Assembly: GCA_007570785.1 (NCBI GenBank)
Contig: ML660774.1
Span: 15,824,888 to 15,888,887, forward strand
Length of the DNA: 64,000 nt
Source: Antilocapra americana
Taxonomy: Eukaryota > Chordata > Mammalia > Artiodactyla > Antilocapridae
Reading direction: 5' to 3'
The notes under the pieces were generated by a model that was not told the origin of the DNA, did no database searches, and was given only the letters and a program-made list of their open reading frames with translations. The position numbers and the translations under genes were made by a program. Of this stretch, positions 11,661 through 24,651 are shown piece by piece; within the stretch, counting starts at the first letter, position 1, and each line of letters begins with the position of its first letter.

Positions 11661-12962
11661 TTTATCTCAAAGGCTCTTTCTCCTCTGTATGTCAAGGTCA
11701 GTGTCCCTCCTCATAGGGCCACTGGGAGCATTAAAAGATACAACACAGACACAGCTTTCAACACAAAGCCTAGCCCAGGTGAGCACCCACTGGGAACGGT
11801 CGCTATGGTGACTGCCCTTGTGGGTCCAGCGGTAACCTGGTGGTGGAGCCAGGCAATAAGGAGGTGGCTGGCAGGTAATTGTACAAATCCAGAGGGTGCA
11901 GCTGCCGGGCCTGGGATGTGTTTCCAAGGATCCTTTTCTCCAGGGTATCAAAGGCCTGAGCCCAGCAAAAACTCTTCTCAGGAGTCCAGGCAGTTTGCAC
12001 AGAGATGTAAATGAAGGAGCAGAGTAAATGACAACTGGCCTGGATGGGATTCAAAATCAGTGAGCTGGTCCTCTGGCAAGACCTCACTGCCTCAAACAAA
12101 AGATAGGGCGCCTGTTAACCAGTGGGCAAGCCCTGGGCACGGCCCCTCAACATCATTCTACAGTGTCAAATTAGGGGTGAAGGTAGAGGAGGTGGGTGAA
12201 AGGCTTCTCTTCCACCCCCACCTCCCCTCACCACCCGACACGATCATTTTCAGGGTCTGTGCTCAGGTTTTGGCTCAAGACCGTCACACAGACTGGTTCA
12301 GCTCCAATTTCAAAGGTTTCATTGAGCCAAGTCTCGCTTTAAACTTTGGTGCCTTGGCCTGCTTCGTGGTTGAAAATCTGGGCTAAGTCACGTCTGCGAA
12401 ATATAAAAGGCCCAGCCAGCTTAACACAGGTCCCTAATTACTGGAGTTCTTCTGGCTGACTGAGGCATGAAACAGCTTCGACAGCACACGTAACGAAGGC
12501 TTTTTCTCTTACCCTGTATTCGTGGAGCAGGGCTACACGAGCTGGCTTCACTCTCTCGCTGCCACAGGAGGCAAAGCCCACAAACAGGGGAACCAACGTG
12601 AGCCTGAGCAGGTGCGAGCCTGCAACTGAAGCTCCTGCATCCCAGGTGGGGATGAGACAGGCGGCTCGGAAAGGAGCCTGCTCCTCCTCCTGGGGACCCA
12701 GAGGATTCAGATGACTGTATTCCATCCAGAACCAGCACTAATGAAGTGGAACGACGGTGCATGCAGGAGGATGCTCTGCACCCTGCCCCCTCCCCATCAC
12801 CAGGCCAGGCACATCTGCAAATTGATGCCGCTGTTCCCTAGACTCTAAATACTTGAAATTCTTCAAATTTCCTTTTCACACACTACAGAGATACTCCCTG
12901 ATCTGCCAAGGCTCCAACAGAATCACACAGAAAACAGGCCCAAGGTCTATCTGCTGGCTTTC

Positions 12963-13153
12963 CTTTTTTTTTTTTTTTTTTTTAATATAGGCCATTTTTG
13001 AAGTTTTCATTGACTTGGTTTCAATATTGTTTCTGTTTTGGGTTTTTTTGTTGGGAGACACGTCGGATCTTAGCTCCCTGACCAGGGATTAAACCAGCAC
13101 CCGCTGCACTGGAAGGTGAAGCCTTAACCACTGGACTGTCAGGGAAGTCCCTC
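12963..13153 (-). mobile_element. CHR-type tRNA SINE
   Basis: A poly(T) run at the left is the complement of the A tail. The right end carries the complement of the tRNA head (AACCACTGGACTGTCAGGG, AAGTCCCT) with CCCTGACCAGGGATTAAACC as box B complement. The same family occurs at 38502-38694 and, truncated, at 20949-21066. Confidence 0.8.
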
Positions 13154-13937
13154 CTTATGGTTTAGATTTCAAATGAAATGAACAACACTACCTTCTAACG
13201 TTCTCTGGGAATGCTGAATTTTCTGCACAGTTCTTCAGAATTGGCTGGCTCTGCATTATTATAGGAGGTCTTAGAATCCAAGGGGCACATCACAATCACG
13301 AATCTAAGAAACCAAATCCCTTGATCCAGAAGTTCTGATTCAGTGGCAGACCTTGCGCCAAGTGGCCCCCTTGGGTCACATCACTTTTGACCCCATGGGC
13401 AAGAAGGATTAAAAGCCTGTCCCACCAGGCTTGTTCCTCCTCAAAATGGAGAGGTCAGTTGTTTCTTGACAGTGAAGGAGCCCCCAGGTCCAGCCCCAGG
13501 AGGCAGGGGACAGTAACTGATGCACCTGAACACAAGAAAATGTTCAGGGTAGAAGCAGAGGGATGATTCAAAGATCATTTTCTCAGGTCCACTGGGTCAG
13601 CAGAAGCAAAGAACTTCCTAAGGGCATGTCTGCCTCCTTGACTTTCAAGGAGCTCAAATTTACATCCCTTCATTGGATAGGTACAGATCCCTGGCTCTGG
13701 GCTGCCAGTGATGACCAGGCTAACCACATTCAGCTCGTTCTTTCCACCACTGAACACGTGCATACAAATCACACTGCACCATGTCCTGGGCCAGGCAGAG
13801 TGAACTCACTGAGCATTTCTAGGAAATGACCCTCCTCCGGGAGGTGGCCCAGGGGACAGGACTTCTCAAGCCACAGGACCACCAGCCAGGACTGCCAGCT
13901 GCACGGCGGGGGAGCGGGAAGCCGGGGTGGGACCTAC

Positions 13938-14677
13938 CTTCACTGCGTAGGTGCTGCCGGGGTCCTCAGAGCAAGTGGCGCAATAGTAAATGGCATCCCC
14001 CGAGTCACAGCAGGGCTTGTTACAGGTCAGCTTGAACAGGGACCAGTTATTCTCGCTGAAGTGCAGCTCCTTCTTCTGGCCGCCCATGAAGAGGTCCTCA
14101 CACTTGGCCACAAGGCGGACCAGGGACTGGGCGTAGAGCCCCCCCAGCTTGGCATAGGTGCCCTCCTTGCTGCTGATGCTGCTCAGGAGGCTGTGGAACT
14201 GCAGCTGGGTGCTGCCGGCCGAGGCCTGGCTGGACACGCTCAGCTGGGAAGACGAAGCAGAGGAAACCCCTTTGCCCTGCAGGACTTTGCTGCCCCCCAG
14301 CCCCAGCACGGGGCCCCGGTGCCCACTGCCTTTGGAAGTTTTCTCCAGTGGCTCAGAAGCGGAGAAGACGTGCTGGTGGCGGCCACCGGGGCCCGAGGTG
14401 TAGCTGAAGTGTGAGTCCTCATGGACACAGACATTAGTCTCCGAGTGGCTGAGGTTCAGCTTGGGGCTTGCTGTTCTGGACTTGGGGGAGCCCTGGGTCC
14501 AGAAAAAGCCATCCGGGGAAGAGGCCGCCCGACTCACGAGCTTCTTCTGGGGAAGAGGTGGGGGCTGCAGGGGGTCACCGGGGGACACATCCTCAGTGGA
14601 GCCCGAAGGGAAGGGGACAGGAGCAAAGAGCTTCTTCCTGCTGTTGGTGGGCGAGTGAGCTGGCTCAGACGATGGAC
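13938..14677 (-). CDS. PRAG1: PRAG1 coding exon 4: SH3 ligand, dimerisation helix, start of the pseudokinase
   Basis: 740 nt encoding the end of split Gly775 through Lys1021. The acceptor is CTCTCTCTCAG and the donor AAG|GTAGGT. Residues 813-819 read PPPLPQK, matching the proline-rich CrkII-type SH3 ligand of the PEAK family, and are followed by a basic KLVSRAASSP site of the sort 14-3-3 proteins bind. A Ser/Gln/Thr-rich linker leads to a helix at about 948-973 (starting TYAKLGGLYAQSLVRL), the N-terminal part of the split SHED dimerisation module. Then come the first pseudokinase strands, with a Cys-rich turn (CNKPCCDSGD) and TYAVK at the end. The Lys of AVK sits where the ATP-contacting VAIK lysine lies in active kinases. 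The exon ends exactly after this Lys. Confidence 0.96.
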
Positions 14678-15406
14678 CTGAGAGAGAGAAACAGAAATTC
14701 TCAGGCTAGAAGTCCATGCTGCTCAGTTCCAGGGTCTTGTGGGCTTTTTTTTTCCCCCATCAAAGTAATTTATTTTATATTGTTTTTATCTTTTTCTTAA
14801 AGAGACAACATATGCATATGAACAAATTAAAAGTGCAAAAAAGGTATACAATGCCAATGAGTCTTCCTCTTATCCGGTCCCTCAGCATCCAGTCCCTCTA
14901 ATCTAAAGGAAACCATTGCTGACAATTTCTCACGCATCCTTCAGGAAATCTGCCAAACAACCAAAACAAACACACACGCAATATACACCCATTTACACAA
15001 AGGAGAGCAAACAGTGCCCACCGATCCCAATATTCCTTTTCTTCATTTGCCACTATGGCTTGGAGATAGTCCACGTCAGATGATGTCCAGGTGTATTTAA
15101 TTCTTTTAACAACTGTCCCATTCTGTATCATCATATGCAAGTATCATGATTTATTTAACCAGTTCCTGCTGGATGGATCCTTTTGCTTCTAATATGTGGC
15201 AAACAACGTTGCAACAGCAACAACAAACTTGAACATGTGTGGCTTGGCTGGATTTTTTCAAAAAGTCAGTTTCTAAACGCAGAGGGTAGCGTTTAGCTGC
15301 AGTATAATGCCTCCTTTCTAGTGTGTGATTCTGTGAGCTTTGACAGACCCCCTGATGGCCTGGGGGACAGGGCAGGCCCACAGACGCTTCAGAAGGCAAC
15401 AGTGGT

Positions 15407-15621
15407 GGTGGTGGTCTAGTTGCCAAGTTGTGTGCGTCTCTTACGACCCCATGTAGTGCAGTCTGCCAGGCTCCTCTGTCCATGGAATTTTCCACGCAAG
15501 AATGCTAGAATGGGTTGCCATTTTCTTCTCTGGGGATCTTCCCAACCCAGGGATTGAACAGGCGTCTCCTCCATTGTGGGCAGATTTTTTTTTTTTAACC
15601 GCTGAGCTACCAGGGAAGCCC
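15407..15621 (-). mobile_element. Bov-tA SINE
   Basis: Reverse copy. GCCAGGCTCCTCTGTCCATG and GGGGATCTTCCCAACCCAGG are followed by the tRNA-head complement GAGCTACCAGGGAAGCCCA. An internal poly(T) run interrupts the head. It is in the sense orientation relative to PRAG1. Confidence 0.92.
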
Positions 15622-16404
15622 AGAGGGCAAAGGAATGTGATTTTATAAAAGAAGCAGCAGAGAAGTGAGTCGTTCCTAGGCCCCTGAGTTCCCAGAGTGA
15701 TGCACATGATGCTGATATGATTCTGGGAAAGTTCCATCACTGCCCTAGGTCTCCACAGAGCACCCTCAGTCGTGGAAAAAACTGTCTTGCAGGAAACCAG
15801 TCCCTGGTGCCAGAAAAGTCGGGGACCACTGTGACTGTGCATGTCATCTAAGGGCAGGGCATGTAGTACCTCTCTGAACCCCTCTCCTCTCAGCAGGACT
15901 AGAATGAAAGATGCACCACAAACACAGAGGCCGGAGACAAGTGGAGAGAGGCCCCAAAGGAAGGCCACTGTTAGTTTTGTGTCACTTCACTCAAGGCCTT
16001 TGTGGGGCTGCTTGTGAATACGTGATAGCTATCCATGCCTGAGTCACTCTCTGCTTTCTCCAGCAGAAGTGGGACAGACGTGGCCGGCACCAAGCCTCTC
16101 ATATTCACGTGGGGCAGGGCGCAGGGTGGGGCATGGTTTCCTTACTTAAGATGTTCCTCCATAGGCAAGAGAGAGCAAGGTGGACGGCCACGTCCTCGGG
16201 CGTTGATATCCATGCCCCAGCCTCACTGACCAGCATCAGTGAGCAACAGCACAGCTCGCCCAGTGCGAAGCCCCCAGAAGGACAGAGTTAGTACATGCAG
16301 CTTGTCAAACCCAGGAGCTGGGAACTAGGTTCAGGCAAAAAGATGTATTATCAACACTCAGAAGATAAGGGTTGGGGAGGAGTGGAGTGTGATCAGAATT
16401 CCGG

Positions 16405-16692
16405 TCAATCAGCCTTGAATGTTCACTGGACGGACTGATGCTGAGGCTGAAGCTTCAATACTTTGGCCACCTGATGTGAAGAGCTGGCTCACTGGAAAAG
16501 ACCTCGATGCTGGGAAAGACTGAGGGCAGGAGGAGAAGGGGACGACAGAGGATGAGATGGTTGGATGGCAAAACCGACTCAGTGGACGTGAGTTTGAGCA
16601 AGCTCTGGGAGATGGTGAAGGACAGGGAAGCCTGGCGTGCTGCAGTCAGTCCATGGGGTTGCAAAGAGTTGGATATGACTGAGCAACTGAAC
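16405..16692 (+). mobile_element. BovB (RTE) LINE 3' end
   Basis: A 5'-truncated BovB carrying the typical end of the reverse-transcriptase ORF. The translation around 16507-16690 keeps [20 protein letters not shown] and [10 protein letters not shown]. BovB is an RTE-clade LINE, known to have entered ruminants by horizontal transfer. The fragment is not coding-competent. Confidence 0.9.
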
Positions 16693-17691
16693 ACCAACCA
16701 GCAACAGGGGCCCCTTGGCCTATGACTCCTGGTCCCCGTTCAACTGGCCGGGGAGGTCTGTGACAAACCAGTTTGTGGACCAGCCCCCTCGTGTAGCCTT
16801 ATGCTTATGCCTACCCCCTTACCGGGTTTGCTTTTCTCGACTTCCTGGTATGGCTCTCACCACACCCCTTTCTGCCTCGACCCTGATCTGAGGGTGCACA
16901 GAGAGATGTCAGCTGTCAGTCTTACTCAGCTGAGTCTCTTCATTTAAAACTGACCAGACTGCATCCCCACGGAGGCCCCTTCCAAAACTAATCTACAGTT
17001 TCAGCCACTCTTTCCATGTTCAACAGCTCCACATGTGTATTCTGTCTCAAAGCTGCCCCTCAAAGAAAAAACCTCTAGGCTGATGGTTATCTGGCTTCCT
17101 CTGTTCCTCTAGCTCTAGCTCTCACAAGCTGTGGCTGGAAAACTTTTCAGTCTTTAAGAATAGCAGGAATCTTTACAAAAAAAAAAAAAATACATATATA
17201 TATATGTAATCAGCAACACTTCTTATTCTCTGGATTACCAAAGAAAACCAAGAGGTTGTCCTTTAGCACAAAAAGTAACATGTGTGTTCAGGCAGTTGGA
17301 AGGAAGTGATTTTTCTCCTTTGCCCTGTAGGTGTTCTCTTGCTTTCTTGTGGGAACTGTGAGTCAGTGGCTTTGATGAGATCTATATCCTGCAACCTCTG
17401 AACTAAGTCGAGCCAGGAGTACTGGATATTAGAAGGAGGTGTGGCTTCAAGGATTAGTGTGTAGGCGGGTTCCTTTTTCTTTATTTCTTAGATGTTAGGT
17501 GTTTGTCACCCAACAAGCACCGCCTAAAGCACAGAGTAGTCAGATGATGGCACTGCACAGGAAGGCTCCCAGCCAGGCGCCTGCCTGGCAGAGGGAAAGG
17601 ACTAGGTGACACAGACCTTATCCAGTGACGTGAGGCTCATCGGAAATGTGCCCTTTCCCTGCATAACTGGGCATTACATATATGTATGTGT

Positions 17692-17915
17692 GCGTGCACG
17701 CTAACTCCCTTCAGTTGTGTCTGACTCTTTGCGACCCTATGGCCTATAGCCTGCCAGGCTGTTCCATCCAAGGGATTCTCCAGGAAGGAATATTGGAGTG
17801 GGTTGCCATGCCCTCCTCCAGGGTATTTTCCCGACCCAGGGATCAAACCTATGTCTCTTACATCTCCTGCATTGGCAGGCTGGTTCTTTACCACCACCTC
17901 CACCTGGGAAGCCCT
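17692..17915 (-). mobile_element. Bov-tA SINE
   Basis: Reverse copy with TGACTCTTTGCGACCCTATG, GGAGTGGGTTGCCATGCCCT and GACCCAGGGATCAAACC, ending at the tRNA-head complement CACCTGGGAAGCCC. Sense relative to PRAG1. Confidence 0.92.
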
Positions 17916-20129
17916 TTACATACCCATATTGTGATTTTTTTCAAATGAAAAAAAACTGAAAATGTTTGGTAACAGGCACCCCACCTTCTGTCCTGAGGCA
18001 TTCTTAATCCATGCTTCAGACATGGACCCACAACTGGTGAGAAGGCTATAATCATCTCTGATGGCTCCCAGGCATCACAGGACTGAGTAAATAACATCTC
18101 AGTTGTTAATATTCTTAGCACTTTTCAGAAAGACATGTTCACATGTGACCCTTCTCAATGAAACTGTGATTTCTCCACCGTGAGACAGGCAGTGGCGGTC
18201 TTCTATGGCATCACTGGGCGCCCCCAGAAGCCCACTCTGGCTCTATCACGTTCTTGCCTCTCCCGTGGGGCACCTCCTCAGAACCACGGCTGTGACCTCG
18301 CAGAGGCTAGACTCTCACTATGTGTGGCAGCTGCCGCCCTCTGCATTTAAAAAAGCCAGAAAGAAGAGGGAACAAACATGCCTTGATACCTAAAATAGTC
18401 TCAAAACTCACAGGCGAGCCACTGGTTTAGAAAAATGTGCCTAAAAAAATCATGAAACACCTTGGCCAACAGCCCATATTCTCAGGACTCAGATCCAAGG
18501 GTGCACGAGACAGAATCAAATATATCCTGGGGTTTTAGGCTGGTGTTAGGTCACTCTGTTTCCAAATTCTGGCTTACAATTAAGGGTGTAAAAAGGGTAA
18601 GAATGGAAAATACTTTCCTGGGAAGTCTGCCTACATCACAGTTACATCATTGGTGGTTTTTAAAAAATGACTTTGCGTACTAATAGGGCCAGAGAGCTAC
18701 AAACACCATTTCCTAACTTTTCCTTCCAGTTTTCAGTGCTGCATATCAAGCCCATAGCTAGCTAGACAGCAGCACAGCTCTGCGCCTCTTCAGTGCCCGT
18801 GCTTCAGAGAAAAGTGTTTCCTCAGACGAAACTATCACACAGTGCACAGGGTGGGATCTCAGAACAACCGACGGGAAGGTAAACTCATCTGGTGCCATCC
18901 TATTTAGAAAGCAGAGAAGAGGAACCAGGATTTCAACGGTCCGGAAAAAGAGCTTAACTCCTATGCAGAAACGCAGGCCAAAAGTTCAACCCCAGCGCTG
19001 TGAGGTTTTCTTATTATAGAGTCCTCTCTTCTGGCTGGGTTTTAATAGGTAGTTTCATTGTTCATGAGAGCTGGGCTTCAGGAGGAAGTGGTCGGTCCAG
19101 TTTTGAAACGTATAAATAAGCCCGTGTGGCTCCCTCGGTGCCTGGCTTGGCCTTCTGACGGTGGATGTAAAGGACTGAATGACACAGACCTTGACAGCAG
19201 GGAGGCCAGAGCAAATGTGGGGACCAAGGGCAGGGTCCCAGCTAAGAGCCCCCCAGCCCAGCTCTAAATTGTAGCTTTGGCGTCTGACTGTTCTTCACCT
19301 TGTAAAGGAAAGTAAATGGAATTTTCTTTTGTTTGAAACACTTTGTTTTGTGGATCTTTTCTTAAAATGAGGGTAAGAGGAAATGAAGGGCTGGCTGGAA
19401 ATGACTGTATAGATTAATCCATTCATTCACTCAGTATTTCTTGAGCACCTATTACAGGCAAGGCAGAGGGACCAAAGTAGATGGAGAAAACCTGCACCAT
19501 GGCCTGGTTCAATCCCTACTTGTTCAAGGTGAAAAAACTGAAGCCATCAGTGGAGGCCAGCGTCACACAAGAAGTGGTAGTCTTGCAGATTTTGGCCAAA
19601 ACTCCTTCCTCCCCACCCCAGAAAATGTTAAGGGTGGGGGTGGAAGGTATGTTTTAGACTCACAGAGAGTAATTTTTTCCTCCAAAGGAAAACTATACAA
19701 GCTCTTGTTTGGTTCCACAATCAAAATAGACTAAGCTCTATTATTTTTTTGTTAAAGGAAGGCACATGGTATTCCTTCAAGACGAATGCTTACTTTTTCT
19801 AGAAGGCAACCGTGGACTGAAAATGGAAGCATATTATTAGCATTTTACAATTATATGGAAAATGCGGCATTTGTTTCTTGGATACTGAAGCATCCCAAGA
19901 AACAGTGATCAAGATGGGCAGGCCATTGACACGCAAAATGGGGAAGCACTGTCTCAGTTTGGAAAATAGGCTCATGGAAAATATTTCATGTCTACAGCCT
20001 GTGTGTGCTTCCAGAATCATGATTTTTCCCATTATAACACAATCATTAAGGGTTTGCTTCCAAATCAACAGTAAAATTAAATGTTCAAGGCACTTTTGCA
20101 TGCTGCCGATGGAAGCATAAATTGACATT

Positions 20130-20625
20130 TTTAGAGGTTAATTTAGTAACATCTATTTTAAAATGCATATACGTTTTGACATATCAATTCCACTTCTATG
20201 AAGTTATCTTACAGATATGCTCACCAAATTATCTCAGTGTACATCCCAGCATCCCAGGATGTTACTGTAGACTTGTAATGGAAGGAACCTACACATGCAT
20301 TGACAAGAGAAGGGTTTAACCAGTTCATACAATGAAAAAATATACAGCATGAAAAGAAAATGAGGTTGACCCAGAGGTTCTGATTTGAAGGACTTCAAGA
20401 TACAGTAAGTACAAAAGTGTGTAGAACTGAAGCTTATGATATTTGGAATATGGATACAAATTTGTGGGATGATATAGAAAAATGTTCCAAGTAAAGGTGG
20501 GAGCTGGGGTGGGAGTGTCTGAAGACTGGCTTTTCATTTTAAATCTTTCTCCATTATTTAGATTTGTATCATAGACACATGTGGACTTTACTGAAATAAT
20601 AATATATGTTTTTAAATTTAGTTTA
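20130..20625 (+). mobile_element. Old L1 3' end
   Basis: Diverged, A/T-rich, with L1 3'-terminal features such as TTTTGACATATCAATTCCAC, 'acaatgaaaaaatatacagc' and the oscillating A-rich/T-rich end at 20540-20620. No intact frame. Subfamily not assigned. Confidence 0.55.
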
Positions 20626-20948
20626 AAGGGAATAGCTCAATCCAAGATGAAGCTTTAAGTCTGGTGATGTTGTGAGGGCTCAGGCCACACTTACACTTAA
20701 AAATGAGTATCTTTTCTTTAGGATAATTTCTCCAACCCTTATTAATAGATCTTTCAGAACAGAACCCATGACTCAGTCTGTCTCCATGGAGGGTTGGGAG
20801 GAGAGATACAGTGTTAGAACAAAACATGGATAGAATATATTAGACTGAACCCATCCATTTAGAATCAAGCATTCTAACAAGCCTGATTAATTAATAGAAA
20901 ACACACTATTTTTGGCTCAAAGTTTTAGATGTCTTTTTCAGGACCACA

Positions 20949-21066
20949 TTTTTGTTGTTGTTGTTGCCTCATGTAGCTTGCAGGATCTCAGTTCCCTGAA
21001 ACAGGGATTAAACCCAGGCCATGGCAAAGAGCAGAATCCTAACTACTAGGCCACCAGGGAATTCCC
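20949..21066 (-). mobile_element. CHR-type SINE, truncated
   Basis: The complement of a tRNA head (CTACTAGGCCACCAGGGAAT) and box B (AACAGGGATTAAACCCAGG) precede a short GTT-rich simple stretch. Only the 5' part of the element is present. Confidence 0.65.
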
Positions 21067-21369
21067 AGGACTACCTTTTTGAAAATACTGTTTCTCCTTA
21101 CAGAGGCTCAGGCACCTGAGTGGGTGAGCAGCGGCTCAGTGTGGGTCAGGCTGTCGTCTGCTCTTTGCGGACTCCCGGTCTCCCCGTGACAGGTGCCCCC
21201 ACCCCCTTCCTGGCTGACTTTGCCCTGTAGCACTTGTTGGCATCCGACACACTGGCTACCTGACTTCTTCATCTTCCTCACTGTCCATGTCTCCTCACGA
21301 GAATGTGAGCACCTTCTGTCCCTGCTGTGCCTTCAACATCTAAAACTGTACCCAATCCATAGTTTGTGT

Positions 21370-21585
21370 GGGACTTCCCAGGTGGCTCAGTGGTAAAGAA
21401 TCTGCCTGCCAATGCATGAGACACTGGGGACCCAGGTTAGATCCCTGGGTCAGGAAGGTCCCCTGGGGAAGGAAATGGCAACCCCCTCTAGTATTCTTGC
21501 CTGGGAAATCCCATGGACAGAGGAGCTGGGCAGGCTACAGTCCATGGGGTTGCAGAGTCCGATGCAACTGAGCAACTGAACACAT
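21370..21585 (+). mobile_element. Bov-tA SINE
   Basis: Forward copy: GTGGCTCAGTGGTAAAGAAT, TAGTATTCTTGCCTGGGAAA, CTACAGTCCATGGGGTTGCA and the tail GAGCAACTGAACACA. Antisense relative to PRAG1. Confidence 0.93.
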
Positions 21586-23007
21586 AGTTTGTATTCAACA
21601 AATACCTATCAAACCAATGACTGAATTAATGTCTATATTTTAAAAATTGTCTCAGCATTATTATTGAGAAATACGAGCTCACTACTGTCAAGACAGTTAA
21701 TGAACTTTCTGTGCCTCTGGTTTGCCAGAGACAAAAATCAGAACAGAAACACTGCCTGGGTATATTTCTTCATGGGAGTTTATAGTCACTACTGTCTAGT
21801 CATTTAGATCTCTCATCTATCCCTTGTGACCACATTTTCAGTTCAGTGAGAGATGGGAGCCTGGCATCCATGATGTTTGTTTAACTGTGGAACTCTTAAT
21901 TGAAATGTTATCCTACATCAAAAGGGAAAATGATCTTAATGCAATTATGAGGTTTGTAATATTTAAAAGTAACCATTTAAAAGCACACGAGTCTCCTGAT
22001 GAGCATTCCTCTCACCCCCATCCACCCATTCACTCCAGATGACCTTCCCCTTGGCAGCCTTCATAGATCTGTCCTCACACATGCAGCTTGTCCCTCCCTA
22101 ACCAAGCATAAACCTGACAACTGCTTAGATGGATTTTTCCTTTCACCGAGTTGACCCACTGTTCAATGGAACTGCCCACATGGACAAATGGGATAACAGA
22201 TGTGCTCAGAGGACACAAGCATGAAGAGCTGAATTAACACTGATACAAAAATATTTTGTTAAGTTTAGACAAACTCTTTTTTTTAAAAAAATGCAACAAA
22301 GTTACAGCTTGCAATTATGCTTATTTTTCTCATAAAATTAAAACTTTTGCAGGGGGTGGGGCACAAAACCTGGATAGAAGAAAACTTTCACCATGAACCC
22401 AGATGAGTTTCCAAGAAGTTTTTAAAAACTACTACTGTGTTACATGCCCTGGAATGACTTTGTCCTCAGCTCACTCAGGCTTGCTCATACCACAGACTCG
22501 GAGTCCACAAAATGCATCATTTTCATGAATGAATTCTTACTGACAAAATCAATAATCGAATGGTCTCTTTTGATTTGATATATAATATTAAAGAGGTCGA
22601 TGCTACATTCTTGAATTAGTTCTACCCCTCCTATCTTGGTTCCCCGTCTCAGCTTCAGCACTAGATGCCCAATAGTAACAAAAGGCATGATGGGTAAGCA
22701 TTTCTGCTCCAAGGTAAAAGTGAGTAAGGATCCATGGGGCGAAAAGCTTACTCTTCAACAACAGATTGAAGCCAGCTGCCTTGGCTAATGATGAGTGGCT
22801 AAATGAAGGGTTTCTTACATTTCATGACTGGCAGTTCTGGATAGTCTCCAGATTAATGTTTAAGAGACATTAAAAAGGAGAAAAGAGAGAGAGAATTCCT
22901 GTGGTCTCTTGCCAGTTTCAAAGCAGGGTTCCGGGTACAGAGCCATATGTACCAGCAGCAGATAGAAACTGGTTTGCTCTGAGGAGCCAGAGTCTGGTTA
23001 AGAAGGC

Positions 23008-23088
23008 ATTGGGTTGGCCAAAAAGTTTGTTTGGGTTTTTCCTTAACGTGTTACAGAAAAACTTGAACCAACTTTTTGGCCAATGCAG
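23008..23088. mobile_element. Mariner-derived MITE forming a long hairpin
   Basis: Two 28-base arms at 23014-23041 and 23056-23083 flank a 14-base loop. Read as RNA, 24 positions pair Watson-Crick, three are G:U, and one is a U/C mismatch. The ends (TTGGGTTGGCCAAAAAGTTT and ACTTTTTGGCCAATGCA) are the terminal inverted repeats of the ruminant mariner family. From memory, the ruminant mir-2284/2285 microRNA family derives from this palindrome type, and the left arm carries the AAAAGTTTGTTTGGGTTTT core those microRNAs share. Whether this copy is expressed cannot be read from DNA. Confidence 0.8.
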
Positions 23089-24414
23089 TATATACCTTTT
23101 TGTTATTCCAGGAATCTAGATTTTGAGGGGCATTTCCATTGAATAACTAGCTCACAGTAAAAGGATAACCATGAAAATGTATTCTTTTTACAAAATCGAA
23201 GCATAGCTGGTTTACAATGTCATCTCAGTGTCAGGTGGACAAGTGTTCATTTTAATTCTAAAAGTCTGAGTTAGGTGTCACCAACGTACTCATAAACCCC
23301 CAGTGGCTTCCTACTTCCAAACTCCACAGACTGGTTTGCAGTTTTGCACCAGCCTCCCCCGGCCTCCCATCACCTTGTAGACTAGTGCCCCTCATTCGCT
23401 TCCACTGAAGCCTGTCAGGCTGGTCTCACCCTTTCGTCCTGTGCATCGCTAACCTTGTGCCTTTTCCCCTCCTGAATTGATTCCTTAACCTACAAAACCC
23501 CCTCTTCCTCCCACTACCTCCTCAATTTTAACCACTCTTGACACAAGAGCCGAAATTCCATCTCCTCAGAAAGCCTTCTCTTGAACCCTCCACCAGCCCT
23601 CACTGATTCCTCTCTCTCTGGACGCTTTCATAAGCACTCTTGTTCTGAGCAGCCCAATTTGCTTGCTTACTCCATCCACCCATGGGTCAGGAATTTTAAT
23701 CTTACCTTCCTGGCTAGATGGTAAGAGATCCAGAGCAAACGTCATGATTTGCTGGTTCTGAGAAGGAAAGTCCTGGAGCAGCTTAGTCCAGTTCTCACCA
23801 ACACAAGCTGGTGGGTGGCAGATGGAAGAGCCTCCCACAGAATCACTCACAATCCTAAAAGAGCAGGTCCCTGCGGACCAGCACAGGGTCTAATGGTTCA
23901 CGTGCCCAGCCCAGCCCTCCACAAAATAATGTGCTTTGTAGAAATTTCTGCACAATGGAAGGGGGAAAGGAAAAGACAGACGCTCAGGACAACTTGCAGA
24001 GAAAGAAAATGTTCTTTTGCCACATCCCACCCAAATCAAGGCTAAGATATTTCCTGTTTTTAAGTCAGAGCTATCAGAAGTTTCCCATCACAACACACCA
24101 CAGACTGACTTCTATGCTTCTGTCTGAGTGGCACTAATCTTTTAGATAGAAAAATGTTGGTGACAGTAAATTCACACTGGAATTGTCTACTCTAAAAATG
24201 CCTACGGAGAAGAAATATTTCCTTAGGACTGGGAGGGTCATGATAGCACACGTCCAAACCTATCATGCTAGGGCAAGTCGATGAGAAACACAGGAGTCAA
24301 CATACGCACACACAGACACACACACAGACTCACACAAGTGTTAAAGGCTGAAGGTTCTAATACTACCCATCACAACTACAGGAGATCAAGAACTCTTTAT
24401 TTTTAGGAATATAG

Positions 24415-24612
24415 TCATCCTCATCATTGCCGGGGGAATTGGTTCCAGGAATCCGTTGGGATATCAAAATCTGTGGATGCTCAAGTATCTTATACAAAAC
24501 AGCAGCAGAGTACCTTCAGCCTGTGTATCTGCAGGTTCTGCATCCATCGATTTAACCAAAGATTTAACCTTGGGAAACTGTTCGAATCTATGAATTCAGA
24601 ACGTGCAGATAT
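24415..24612 (+). mobile_element. Tigger/MER2-like DNA transposon fragment
   Basis: GGGGGAATTGGTTCCAGGAA, 'atatcaaaatctgtggatgc', TCAAGTATCTTATACAAAAC and a second half with 'gttctgcatccatcgattta' match the internal layout of MER2/Tigger-type non-autonomous elements. It is diverged, and the family assignment is from memory. Confidence 0.55.
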
Positions 24613-24651
24613 GAAGTGGGGGGAGGCAACTGTATGCCCAATCAGGACATG

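Larger units (their letters stand above)
8692..13937 (-). other. PRAG1: PRAG1 intron between the last two coding exons
   Basis: A 5.2-kb intron with donor GTAGGT at 13937-13932 and acceptor CCCCCACAG ending at 8692. It holds an L1 3' end (8775-9460), a MIR-like element (10845-11060), a Tigger-like fragment (about 11555-11660) and an antisense CHR SINE (12963-13153). The rest, including 9460-10840 and 11660-12960, shows no gene or RNA I can recognise. Confidence 0.9.

Noticed and set aside
15441..15968. 175-codon minus-strand frame
   Set aside because: About a third is Bov-tA sequence and the rest has no recognisable features.
16507..16690. Reverse-transcriptase-like coding sequence
   Set aside because: It is the 5'-truncated terminal piece of a BovB LINE, too short to be functional.
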